Assembly (NCBI GenBank): GCA_032173965.1
Contig: CM063288.1
Coordinates: forward strand, 10,086,501 to 10,150,500
Direction: 5' to 3'
Source: Sitta carolinensis
Lineage: Eukaryota > Chordata > Aves > Passeriformes > Sittidae
DNA: 64,000 bases
The notes under the pieces are model-generated. The model searched no databases. It worked only from the letters and a program-made list of their open reading frames with translations, and had not been told where the DNA came from. A program made the translations under genes and the position numbers. Below, piece after piece: positions 42,150 to 53,900 of this stretch (its first letter is position 1; every line of letters begins with the position of its first letter).

Positions 42150-42215
42150 CATTTTCTGCCTCAGTTCCTCACATTTATGGCATGGAGATGATGAATGTTC
42201 TGTGTTTGTAACTGT
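42150..42215 (+). mobile_element. MIR-like SINE fossil, + orientation
   Basis: CATTTTCTGCCTCAGTTCCT followed by CACATTTATGGCATGGAGAT and GATGAAT resembles the MIR core segment (TGCCTCAGTTTCCxCATCTGTAAAATGGxGATxAT). Only about 60 bp is recognisable. Confidence 0.5.
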
Positions 42216-42261
42216 TACATGCACTGCTTTAAGTGTTGTTATTATTTTACAGGGCTTTTTA

Positions 42262-42375
42262 TTCACAGCCAATTACCCAACTCTCAGAGGGAAACTGAGG
42301 CACGGAGCAACACTAATTGCCTAATGTCATCCAGTAGGCCAGAGCAGAAGTAGGGTCTTCACCTCCAGAATTTTA
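42262..42375 (-). mobile_element. MIR-like SINE fossil, antisense to +
   Basis: GAGGGAAACTGAGGCACGGA followed by TGCCTAATGTCATCCAGTAG, GCCAGAGCAGAAGTAGGGTC and TTCACCTCC follows the antisense MIR order (GGAAACTGAGGCACAGAG, TTGCCCAAGGTCACxCAG, GGCAGAGCxxGGxTTxxAACC). It lies about 50 bp from a + oriented MIR-like piece, making an inverted pair. Confidence 0.65.
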
Positions 42376-45300
42376 CATTATCCTCTAGACTTATCTACAA
42401 CCTTGGTATTACACAGCAAAAATTAGCTTGCTCTTTGTCCAGCACTGTCAGATAGCATAACACTTGCTTACTTCTGCTAACACTGCTGTTTAGCTGGCCC
42501 GTTGTTGCTCTTGTTCCTGCAGAGAAACATAATATTAGATTTGTAAAATCACACTGTATGTGAAGACACTGTGATGGTAAATGCAGGATTACTGTCTCAC
42601 TGCAGGCTCCAGCAGCAGGGAAAGCCGGTGATGATGTGGGCTGCTCACGGTCTAACACAAGAAGCTTTAATGATGACAAGAGGAACGCAGAACAAGAACA
42701 CCAAGAGCTTTACTTTTCACAGCAGCAATCTTTTCTCTTAGGATTACTCTAAGGCAAAAAAATCCTTGTTCTGCAATGGATCAGTTTTCACAGCAAGGGG
42801 ATAACTGATATTTAAGATGAACAAGAATAACTGAGGAATCTTCTGGTCTGTCTGGCATAGATCAGAAGAGGTGAGATGCATAAAATTAGAAGCCTGGATT
42901 CCCCTCTCCAAATTATGGTTCCCACCCAAAAAGGTAGAACTGTTTCACCTTACAGGGATGCTGCACTCCTTACCATTTTATGCCCACTTAACTGCCTTAC
43001 TGCTGAGACATTCCTATTGCAAATGTAACAGAGTTCTTGTAAATGGAACTTGGGGATACCAACAACTTTAGGATGAACAATCCTGGCTGCACCTAGATGC
43101 ACTGACACCAGGAAAGCAAACCTTCAGAAATATCAATTGAACTGTCTGTCAGATAAAGCATGTCAGACTTTTCCTCGGGAGCCTCAGGAAAGTTAAAGAT
43201 GCAGAAGCTCAAGAGCTCTTGTCAGAAGAGCTTGCAATTTAGCTGCTGCATCCTAATTTAACCCTATAAGAACATGACACACAAAACAACAGGAGAGAGC
43301 TGAGATATTGGGAACTCAATGCCAGTCAGCACCAGAAAAAGCACCCATTGATTTGGGATGCTGGAGACAATCAGTGCCTGTCTTTCCCCTTCTTTTCATA
43401 GCAGGTGTTTTTTTACAAGCCTCTTATCAAGTAGCATAAGTAGGGAAGCTCTGCCTGAACAACACGCGGTGCTTAGCCATTTATTGAGTTCTTTAATAAC
43501 AATAACATCATAGTAAAATAACGTTTTCCAGCTCCTATCATTCTGCAGAGTGTGGTGCACTTTGAGATCTGAAACAATGAGCTGTGACGTGCTGGACCCA
43601 TGTGCAGCTGGACAGGAAGAGCTGAAGATCCAAGGAGGTTTCCTTTAGGCACAGAGGCTGGAGCGTGACGCAGGGGAAGCCCGCGTGTTCCTGGACGGCT
43701 CTGGGAGCAGCCGGGAAGGATGGGGTGCCTGGACATGGTGTCTGCATGTGCTGTTCCTGGCACAGCTGCCAGAGACTGTGTTTATTTTACCTTGACTAAA
43801 GCAAGGGACATTGTGCAAAGACAAGCAGAGGTGCTAAGAATATGTTCTTCACACTGAAGCCCTATAGAAGAGTCACATATACAAATCACCTCTCAAAACA
43901 AAAATGCAGCAATTCATGCAGTCAAATTCAGCAACTACTCATGCACACCAGCACTGTAAAGCATAACTACTGAACAGAAATGTGGAAAAGCAAAAGAAGA
44001 ATATAGCTACTCCAAGAGGAATCTGGGCAAGATACAGAAATGCAGCCTTTCTTTCCAGAAATTGCTCAGGGAATGCCTTATTTGCACCAACAGCTTCAAA
44101 ACCGTTCACCTCAAGGCTTAACTTCAAAAAAAGTGTACTTCTAATATCTAAGTGCCACTTAGGGGTTCAAATGGATGGGTGCCAACAACAGAGCCATTAG
44201 CACCTACTCATCCATGGAGGTTTTCTATCTAAAAATCCCATTTGTCAGCAGAGTCTCAGCAGGACTTCGGTATGATAAAAACCTCCATGACAAGTTCTAA
44301 ACTTACAAATTAACATATTCATTTACTTATCCATGTGTAAAAGTGTGTCACTTAGACAGCTTTCTTGAGCATCAGTACCTAATCCAAAGCCATCCATTAC
44401 AGCTTTCCATTTGTTTCTGGATTGAGAATCAACTCAAGTTACTTCATCACAATTGAAATATTGTGTAGAATTATAAAACAGGAATACTGAGACAGTTTCA
44501 AGAGACTGAATACAAGGTTTATATTCACTCCTACATGCTGAATGCCTCCTACAAGGAAGTACAAGCCCAGGCTGGTGCCCGCCAAAATTCCACCGTAGAG
44601 CTCCTGTGGCACTGATGCTAAGAGGAGCTGTGCAAGGACCTGTCCAGACAAGGCATCAGGGACTGATGCCACAACAGCCCCTGGATTTCTGGATCAAGGT
44701 GGTTCAAATTTCATTCACTGTAGCTGAGAGGTCTGGATGTTTGGTGTTTTAAGGACTTAATATAGTACCTGTATCTGTAACTTTATAACAACATTAAGGA
44801 TGAATCTTGCGTAAACTCTTGCATAAAATCCTTGGTCATAGAGGATTTTTAAATATATTTTTAAAGATAAATAAAAATAAGTATAATAATGTTTCATAAA
44901 AGATGACAGCCCCAACTCCCAGTGCTTAAAGGGAAACAGAACAGCCAAGGAACTGCAATGTAACAAGTCTTATTTTCCTCAGCAAAAGATCTGCAACTTT
45001 CCACTACTGACACACAGGACGAACAGGACTGAGAATGGAGAGAATAATTTGGTACTGTCCGATAGAAAAAGCAAATAGGATTGCAATGTGCAACTCACAT
45101 GGACAATCCTATGGGTCCAGGCTGCAACAACATAATACGTGGGCGCTCAACACCAGTTCAAATCAGGTCATAAAATCCAATTCATCAAAATAACCTTTTA
45201 AAAATAGATTGCTACAGTTGGTTTCCTCTGGAATCTAACTGCTTCAGGCTCCTGCCTGAGCCACTGTTTGCAAGGTATCCTCACACTGAAAGGAAAAGCA

Positions 45301-45439
45301 ATGTCTAGGGAGGTTTAAATGCAGTTCCTGGAACACTTCTCAGGGAAAATACAGTCAGAGATTGGAAGAGCAAACAGGGAGCCATGAGAGGAGATCTCTC
45401 TAGGAGTCATTAGCTTCACCTGCTAACATAGCTGCATGT

Positions 45440-45500
45440 CAGATAAAAAAACACAAAACAACCAAAAAACTCAAAATAAACCCCCACACAAAGAAAAAAA
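45440..45500 (+). repeat. A/C-rich low-complexity tract
   Basis: Same style as the tract at 30.5 kb: AAAAAAACACAAAACAACCA, AAAAAACTCAAAATAAACCC, then CCACACAAAGAAAAAAAC. Confidence 0.7.
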
Positions 45501-45779
45501 CTTTAGTTCTGCTTGCACTTGTAGTCTGCCCTCCATGCTATCGCCATTAGTTTCAAGATTTTCAGTTTAAACTGTATAAAAGAGTAACAGCCTCTGTCTT
45601 GACCCTTTGACCTTCACCTACTTTTTGGGCAAAAAGAGGTCACTGCACAACCCAGGAGCAGGACAACAGGAAAAGGAGCAGTAGACTCCCCGCACAGCAC
45701 TCTCTCATTCAGTACAACTAATTGGAGGCCCATTTGGAATGGAGACATCTATAAAACAAAGCCAGGGCATTAGTTTGCT

Positions 45780-45970
45780 ACTTCTTGTCTTGAGGAGCAC
45801 AAAACTGAACACAGGATTCAAGGTGCCTCACCAGTGTGAAGTACAGGGCACTAATCACTTTCCTGGTTCTGCTGGCCATGCTATTTCTGACACAAGCCAG
45901 GATGCCACCCACCTCCTTGGCTACCCAGGTGCACTGCCAGCTCATGGCAGCTCTCACAGTGCTGTGCTTT
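45780..45970 (-). mobile_element. CR1 LINE internal fragment, antisense to +
   Basis: Recognised by the series ACTGAACACAGGATTCAAGG, GCCTCACCAGTGTGAAGTAC, a CACTTTCCTGGTTCTGCTGG segment, CAAGCCAGGATGCCACCCAC, and GTGCACTGCCAGCTCATGG. In avian CR1 this lies upstream of the terminal 3' segment, so this piece lacks the element's 3' end. Decayed to small indels. ORFs of 81 and 62 codons on the + strand are chance readings through it. Confidence 0.82.
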
Positions 45971-48900
45971 GCACTGGTAACTAGAAAGGTGTTGATAATA
46001 CACCAGGGTTTTTGCTACTGCTGAGCAAACCAACACTGGTTTTGGTTGCTGAGCACCAACACTGTCTCTCTCACATTCCCTCCCTCACCAGCAGGCTTGA
46101 GAAGGAACAGAGCCAGGACAAATAAACCAACCAAACCAAAGGGATATTCCATACTACATCACATCTGCTCAGCAATAAAAGCTAAGAGAAAGGAGGTCAT
46201 TTGTTATTTACAACTCTTTTCTTCTGGAGCAACCATTATGCACACTGAAGCCCTCCTTCCCAGGAATTGGTTGTATGTTGCCTGTACATGGGAAGTAGAC
46301 ATTAAGACATTTTCCTTTGCTTCCACATCCAACCTTTGTGTTTTCTTTATCAAGCTGCCTTTATCTTGCTCCATGAGGGATTTTTTTTCCATCTTCTTTT
46401 CTTCCCCCTGGCCTGAAGAGGAGAATGACAGAGTGGCTTGATAGGCACCAAGCAAGGTCAACCCACCAGAGGCATTTACAGGGAAGAGAGCTCTCACATG
46501 AATCTCTACAGGGCTCAGACTGGTGATCACTGCCTGTGCTATACCTCTTACAGCTTCTGCCCCTAAAGATGACTTCTAAAGAGGAAATTTTCCTTTGTCT
46601 ATATATTCCCAAAGGAAGATGCAACGTGACTTTCTGTTGGTCAGTGTGAAAATTACTCTTCGGAGTAGCACCTAATTAGAAGTCTCTGCAGTTGTCTCAA
46701 GCACATTTTACATGGAGAAAGTTACAGGGCAAACATAGGTGGGATGTACAGTCAATCAGTGCTCTTCAGAAGGCCACAGGTATTTATTCTGCCTTGGACA
46801 ATACCACATTAGGCAAATATTTGCAATAGCAATGCACAGGATCTACATTAGCTAGATATAGTCCAAGAGGAAAATGTATGAGGAAAAATGAGACCAAGAA
46901 AAGGAAATCATATACTGTGGTTATAGCTCTATTAAACTTGGCTGTACAGAACCAGTCAGGAGGTACCTTCCCATGCCCCAAGTAACTAACAGGCTCACAG
47001 GAGACACCCCCAGCAGAAATTCTATGTTAGAGTAGGTGACTGCAGCAAAAAAGAACCTGGTACTTGTAAACAACCACAAAGCATGATGAGAGCTGTAAAT
47101 GGCTCCTGACAGCATTCTCTTCACAGAGAGATCTCTGTGAAATATGGAATATATTAGCAAACCTGGGCTAGAAAGCAAAGCATTCCTAGGTAGGTGGAAC
47201 TTTTTAATAGCATGTCATTAAATTTCTTTTACATTTAGTATTTAATAGATGTAACCTTCATAGCAGCATGCTCATTACCAAAAAGGCTCTGGGACCTCAA
47301 CAAACAGTGAACAGAATGGGCCCAGAGTCCTAGTGTCTTCTTTTGTCAGCATTTGGGTACCACAGTGATGAGCAAAATCATGTGGATGTCTTAACACATT
47401 AAACTGAAGATATCCTTACTCTGCTATCAGTCTTCTTTGGCCCTACCCCACACAAGTCAGTCGTTGAACACAGGCCAAAATTTCTGCCTGTGTCAATTAC
47501 TGTAGCTATTCTGCTGTCACTGGCATTGGGCCATTTCTTATACCAGCTGTGGCTCTGACCCACATATATTTAAAAATAGGGACAAGTGTCATAAAAATCT
47601 TTAAACCATTTGACTTCTTGGTGTGGACTTAGGCAAGGAGTGTTTAAACTCATTCCCAGGACTAAGGCCAAGAAGTACAACCTGTCTGAAGTAGGTCACC
47701 TGCCTCCATACAGGAACCCATACCAAATGGTTCAAGAAGAGATGAGAGTTTGCACATCTCTGATTTCACCTGTCACTTCAGCACGAACTTTTGAAAATCC
47801 TACAGTAAAAAGGGATTGGTGTGCTTTTCCTGGCCTATGCCCTGCCAACAGAAGGTGAAGCCATTCAGTACTTTGTCAGGATTTGCTCCACCACCAGGAC
47901 ATGAGTTGCTCAATAACATGGGCACCAAGTCCACACAGTCTCAAGAAAACCACTTACTACAGCTTTGTGCTTGATTTTCCCCTTTTGGTAGATGAAACTT
48001 CCCTATTTTACACAAAGCCTGCAAAACTCCAAAGAGTGTTCTGAAATTCTGTACTAATCCTGTGTATTATTTCTAATTACTGTTATCTCCGTTACGACTG
48101 CACACCAAGAGGAGCTGAAGATGGCTGAGCCAAGCAAAGAAATTATTGTTCACCCTGCTGTATGTCAATCACTTATTGATTTTGGAGGTGGATGCTGCAG
48201 AAACTTGCCCTTTTCCTACCTGAGAAAGAACCTACCAGCCATTTGGTATGAACTATTGCAAATGAGCACCATAAGGTCCCCAGGCTGAAATATCATGATG
48301 GAGCTGAAGCTGAAACAAACACTGAAATCAATCCAAATCACCGCAACCATGTCTAAACTGCCAGTAACATCTTACTGCACAGCTCAATGATGAACATAAT
48401 CAGCTTTAAAAAAAATCTTTTCCTATTATAAGGATTTATATGCTGGGAAGTGTCATTTTTACAAACTCGCATTACCACATGGATCAGTTTCAATTGATTT
48501 AAGCTCATCCAATCAACAGGGCTTCCCCTCCAGTTCTAGCATCAGAGGTGTTCTAAACCAAGACACACTTAAAAACTTTCTCCTGGCTCAAATAGTCCAA
48601 GACAGTCTCATTAGGGATTTGACAAATAACCTGAAGCAGCAGACAGATTACAGACTAGCAGGAATTGGTAAGAAATAGCTGACCTATTTAACAGTCCAGC
48701 TAACTTCCAAGCAGGACTGAGTTGAATAGGAGCAAGCTGTTAACAGGAGATTCGCACACCTTAGATGTAAGTCTTCGAAGCTCACAAGATCATTACTATT
48801 TACCCGGTAGGCCTGACTTTCTTCTTCAGACTAAATTTATCTGAATGCTTCAGACTGACTCAATTAGCATCACTCCTGAACTCTCTCCCTCGACACAGAA

Positions 48901-50567
48901 AAGCAGAGCAGGTAAGTTAAATTGCTGTGAAGAGAGTGGCAGTCAGATCTAAGGAGGTCGGTTCTCCATGACATGTTTCTGTGAACAAGAGGTATTAAAC
49001 ATGTGGCAGAACATGCAAGGATTTTGGGTCTGTGTCTTCACTTCATATGGAAATGCCATCTCTTCACAGCATCAAAACAAGGCAAGCATCTGGTGCACCA
49101 CTATTAAAAGACTGCAGTGTGATAATAACAGTCTTCAGTGGTGAGGGACATCTAGAAAACCTTGGTAATTTTCCCATGCTTTGTCATAGTTCTTATGGCT
49201 GCCTTACCCAGTCTGAGCATGGAACACGTACAGGCATTGCCTGTTCCCTCCTTTCACTGTGTACACAGGAAATCTTGACGTTTTCTCTCTAGTTTGTCAG
49301 AAAACCTACTTGGCTTTCTATCCCAAAAGTTACAACTCCAACCAAACCTTTATTGTCTCATTCCTGTGATTTCCTCTGGCTTCTGACCTTCCCCACACTG
49401 ACATAATCTGCTTCGCTACCACAGAGGATGCAGGCTGTGATCCCTTTCTCAGCCAAGTGCCCTCAGCACTTAAGAGGTCTGTTAGGTAACTTTATGGCAT
49501 TCTTCCATGCTTTCCCTTCAGTTTTCTCATTTCTTCCCTATATTTCTGCTTGTACCTTATCCTCAGACATTTCTTCAGCTCAACACCCAGTGCTTGACTC
49601 TGTAACTCCTCTGACTTGTCCTTCAGACATTTTTAAAAACAAAAGCAAAACATGAATCTTTGGTTAAATGAAATCACAGTCTACTTGACAGCTTTTATCA
49701 TAAGCACTCAATGGCAAGGATCATCTTTTTGTTCAGTGTTCACACAGCATCTGCTTCAGAAGGAACTAATCAATGACTGAGACAGCAACAAAAATAATAA
49801 TGATGACATTATCATAGGTCCTACAGGAGGACAGCACAACTGGAAGTTTTACTGCATTCACTCACAATCTTTCAAATATCCTCAAGCAACTACAGCTTCA
49901 AAAGCTGTGCAGACTGACAGATACAGAACTTGAATGGCCTGCTAAAAACCAAAGGCAACTCACTGAGAGTTTTCATCTGGAGTCTCCACTAAACTTGTCC
50001 CGTGGGAACAGACAGTAGTAAACAGTGGAAGAGAAACACAGTCCAGATATTTCTACTGAAAGTAAACCTGCTTCCACAGAGAACTGCATATTTCTTGCTA
50101 GCTATTATTTTTAATCTTGCAGATTTATTTTTACTACAATTTAAATGTATCTGTTATATGCCATAACATTATTATTATGGAAGACACTAAAATAGCAAAG
50201 TATTCTAAATGGCACTTGATACCATTTTACAGAACAGGGAATTACAGCCAGCAACGACTTGACTGCTGCTCACTGCAGTAGCCACCAATGCTTGTTAACG
50301 CCCCCCTTTCAAGCCTTAGTTCCTACAGCTCTTCTGTGGAGTTACTCCCAAAGTTGTGGTGTGACTTCTCACAGTTTAACTGGTTGGGAAGAGGGAGGGA
50401 GGCATCAAGAGGGAAAAAAAAGAACTAAAATTAATCCAATTTATTAGGATGAACTTCTGATTTCTGCTGCCAAGGCTGTGGAGAGAACTTGGGCTCACAG
50501 CCCACAGCTTGAGGCTGTTGAAGCCATCAGCTAAGCCTACACATCTTATACCAAAAGTACCTGGGAT
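45971..50567. other. AT-rich non-coding DNA, nothing recognised
   Basis: No exon, RNA gene or repeat family recognised. ORFs are at most 131 codons and look random. A weak MIR-like hint (CCATTTTACAGAACAGGGAA at about 50223) is too short to call. Confidence 0.55.
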
Positions 50568-50930
50568 ACTTTAGAATCAGAGAACAGTTTGGATTGAAAC
50601 GTCCCTTGTAAGGTCATCTAGTCCAACACCCCTGCATCAGTAGGGCATCTTTTACTGCCTCAGGTTACTCAGAGTTCCATTAGACTTCCAGGGATGGAGC
50701 ATCCATAACTTCTCTAGGAAAAGGATTTAACTGTTTTATCATCCTCATCATAAAAAATTTCTCCCTTATCTCTACTCTGAACCTACTCTCTTTAAAAATT
50801 ATGCTTCCTGTCTTATTGCAACTGATCCTTTTCTGAGCCTTCTCTTCTCCAGCTCTCTCTGCCTTTCTTCATAGGACAGGTGTCCAACTCCTCTGATCAT
50901 TTTTATGGACCTAACCTTGAGGCTTTAGTT
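50568..50930 (-). mobile_element. Old CR1 LINE 3' fragment, antisense to +
   Basis: Starts as AGAATCAGAGAACAGTTTGG, then GGTCATCTAGTCCAACACCC, GGGATGGAGCATCCATAACT, then AAAAATTTCTCCCTTATCTC, then GAGCCTTCTCTTCTCCAGCT, and ends near TGATCATTTTTATGGACC. The full order of CR1 3' landmarks is preserved over about 360 bp, but many substitutions make it older than the 25.4 kb copy. Confidence 0.88.
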
Positions 50931-53900
50931 CCATTTTTCACTAAACTGTTTTAAATAAGCAAAAGTTTGTTTGAGCAAGGTCTTGGGCTTTACTTTATAG
51001 TGTATACAATAATAAGACCACAAAAATATATTTAAATAAATAAATTCCACCTTTGATAAGCAGCTTAGATTTTCAGTGCTCCAACACTGAGGAACATCTT
51101 ATCAAGCCAGGCTATGGTAGATCATAACTTTCCACTCCTGACAAACACAGCTGGTAAAGCTGTTTGTGTTCAGCTTGGATGCTGTTTGGCACAACAGTCT
51201 GACATTGACTTACAAGACCGATGAAAAATATGCACTGCTAATTTTCCTAAGTGCCATGCCAGTGCCTTTGGGGGCCATGCATTCACCTACTTCTCCATAC
51301 AGTAACAGGATTTGTTCCCAGCTAATAAAGCAGACTTCACATTAACTGAGGAAAGACTTTTAGGATGTCCTCCTTCTTCATTACTGAATGATATATTCAT
51401 GGCAAAGCACTAAAGTTGATGACATCTTTGAAATACATTTTTTCTGTAGTGTGGGGGATACAAACTGCTAATCCCTGCAGATCTCTCTTTTCTCCCCCGT
51501 TGCCCCCGTGGTTTATCATGTCCAATTAGCCATCTGCCATGCCCGCACTGCCATACAAAGGAAGCCCCCTCTCCTGCGCCGCAGCCCGTCAGCAGGGCTA
51601 TTGTCCCTGCTGACAAACAAGAATCAGACACTATTGTTTCCAGCTGACGATGCTGCTCCCAAAGTAGGCTGCCAGTTGCCTCTAAAACAGCGGGAGCACC
51701 AGGGTACGCTCCAGGAGCCAGGAACCATGCCAGCAGATATTACTGGGCAACCTATACAAAGCACTTTTTGAGATAAATGCACAGAGAGAGAGAGACACAG
51801 AAATTTTCTGATTTCAGGTAACAAACTAACCTGGGTCAACGACTGCCCTTTCTATGGCGGTTGCACTGGAGCATGCCTGACCTGCTGCCTTTACTGCTTC
51901 ACCAAGCAGTCACCGGGCAAAGAAAGGGTCACAATCCCCAGAAGAGAGCAACATCTTGGAGTCAAACCTTTCCTTGTTATGTTTTTATTATTATTATCAT
52001 TTTAAAGATAAGGCATCTCTTCTACCACTTCAACACAGCTAATTCCACACACCAAAACTAGCCTCCCCCCACCCAAAAAAAGTGTATTTTAAAAACCTGA
52101 AAACTCCACAATGTCTACATGGGTACTAATTATGTAATGAGGTTAATTTAATTTCTCTCACAAACAACGTACATTCACCCTTTTTCCCAAGGCCACTTCA
52201 CTAAAAGAAATGACCAGAGCAGCTGGCCTGCCAGTCACCAAGATGTTAAATTGAAGATCATTTCCTCTTATTATTCTCAGCAAAGCATGATGTGACCTTA
52301 CACTAAAAACTACAGTCTGCCTAATTATGGTAGTTTTGTTCCATCAGTGAAACTGAAATGCTAGTTCATATAATTAGGGTTACTAAAAAAGGAATTTCAT
52401 TTTTAGTTTTAAAGGTAATTTGTTGCCTTGAAATAGAAGTGTAACAAATTAGACCTATGTACCTGACTGTTTTCACTTTGTGCAATTTGAAAGAAACAAA
52501 AAACACTCCTAGATGTTAGTAAGAAAGCCATATGTCGATAAGAGACAAAGAACCCAAATAAACCACAGTTTATTCCTGGCACTCATTAATGAAAATGAGC
52601 AAACAAAATTAATATTTATATTTAAAAGTAGAAACAGAACTATCTTCTAAGCCCTTGATTAAGTAACAGAAATTACTTAAACTTCAACAAATGTTTTAAA
52701 TTGTATTTAACACTTCAGCAGTGAACTTACAATAGTTTCAATATATCACTTTGAATGTTCACGGAATAGTTCAAAATAAAATAAATGGAAAACAACTGAA
52801 ACTAATCTGAATTCACAGTAATCACACAGGTTAATGAATTTTACCATGACTTATAAACAGAGGAAAGTATTTGCCCTGGATTCAAATACAAGGATAATTC
52901 TGAACCAAACATTAAATATGACATAAAAACTTAGATATTTTGCTGAAATGTTACTACATTCCTAGCACAAAATGCTCTAAATCCCATTTCAACACACTGC
53001 AGGCCACATATCACACAGGTGACTGACTTAAACCTAGATTTACAATTGCCATTGCAGTGCCTGGGCCAAGTTCTGTTTTCAGTTACATCTGTGAAAACTC
53101 CCAAGCAATTCCTCTGAAGTTCTCTGGATCTATACAGCAGTTACACAATCCATCCTAGAAGCAAGTGGGAAAGAAATAATTCAAAATATTATGACTTCTT
53201 CTTTTACAGTCCTTTACACTTTAAGGCTCTCCATTCAGACAATCATATTTGACTTCTCTTTTCATATCCAGCTCTCTTTTGCAAACTGTGTATTGGAATA
53301 TTCCCTGCTATTCTTGCCAGATTCTCTAGGCAAAATTCCCCAAGTGGCACAGTCTCTTCAGTTAAACACAGGGTGCGTGAGCCATGCAAGGCTGTAAAAC
53401 GGGAGTTGTTTATCCAAAGAAATATTAAAAGCGGACACCAGTCCAAATCAAACAAAAGCACAAATACCTCTAAGTCATTTCATGACTTTAAGTTCCAGCC
53501 GTAAAAGGCACAGCACTATGGGTTTATAAGGCCTAATACTCCGTAAGTATTTTCTTTGATGTAACTATGAAATACTTAAAATACCACTGGGTACTGTATG
53601 GTACATGTCACCATGGAGCAATAAAGCTGCTCTACATCCATAATCAGCCTTTCCAGAGACCATAAGGTCACAGCAGCTGAAACAACAGAATACTTCATTT
53701 CCAACCTTCAAGAGGCCCAGAGCACCTGTGCAGCCAGAGGACTCCCTAAAAGGCTTTTAACATTGTGGTGTGCCTGCAAATTACAGCAAAGAAACCCCAC
53801 CAAACCCATCAAAGCCACTCCCATTTTTAAAACCTCATGTTTCCCCAGCAAATTATTATTATGAGACTTGATAAAATACAGTATGGGAGGCAGGTAGTAG

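Larger units (their letters stand above)
36306..45779. other. Non-coding DNA with fossils, hairpins and a few GC-rich patches
   Basis: Between the CR1 fragments lie the tandem duplication at 38.27 kb, a run of minus-strand ORFs at 37.6-39.8 kb, the hairpins at 40.1-40.3 kb and the MIR pair at 42.2-42.4 kb. Two short GC-rich open patches are at 41.94-42.07 kb (minus) and 43.65-43.79 kb (plus). None is firm enough to call an exon. Confidence 0.55.

Noticed and set aside
50215..50290. MIR-like CATTTTACAGAACAGGGAA
   Set aside because: The match is about 20 bases and the following sequence does not follow MIR.
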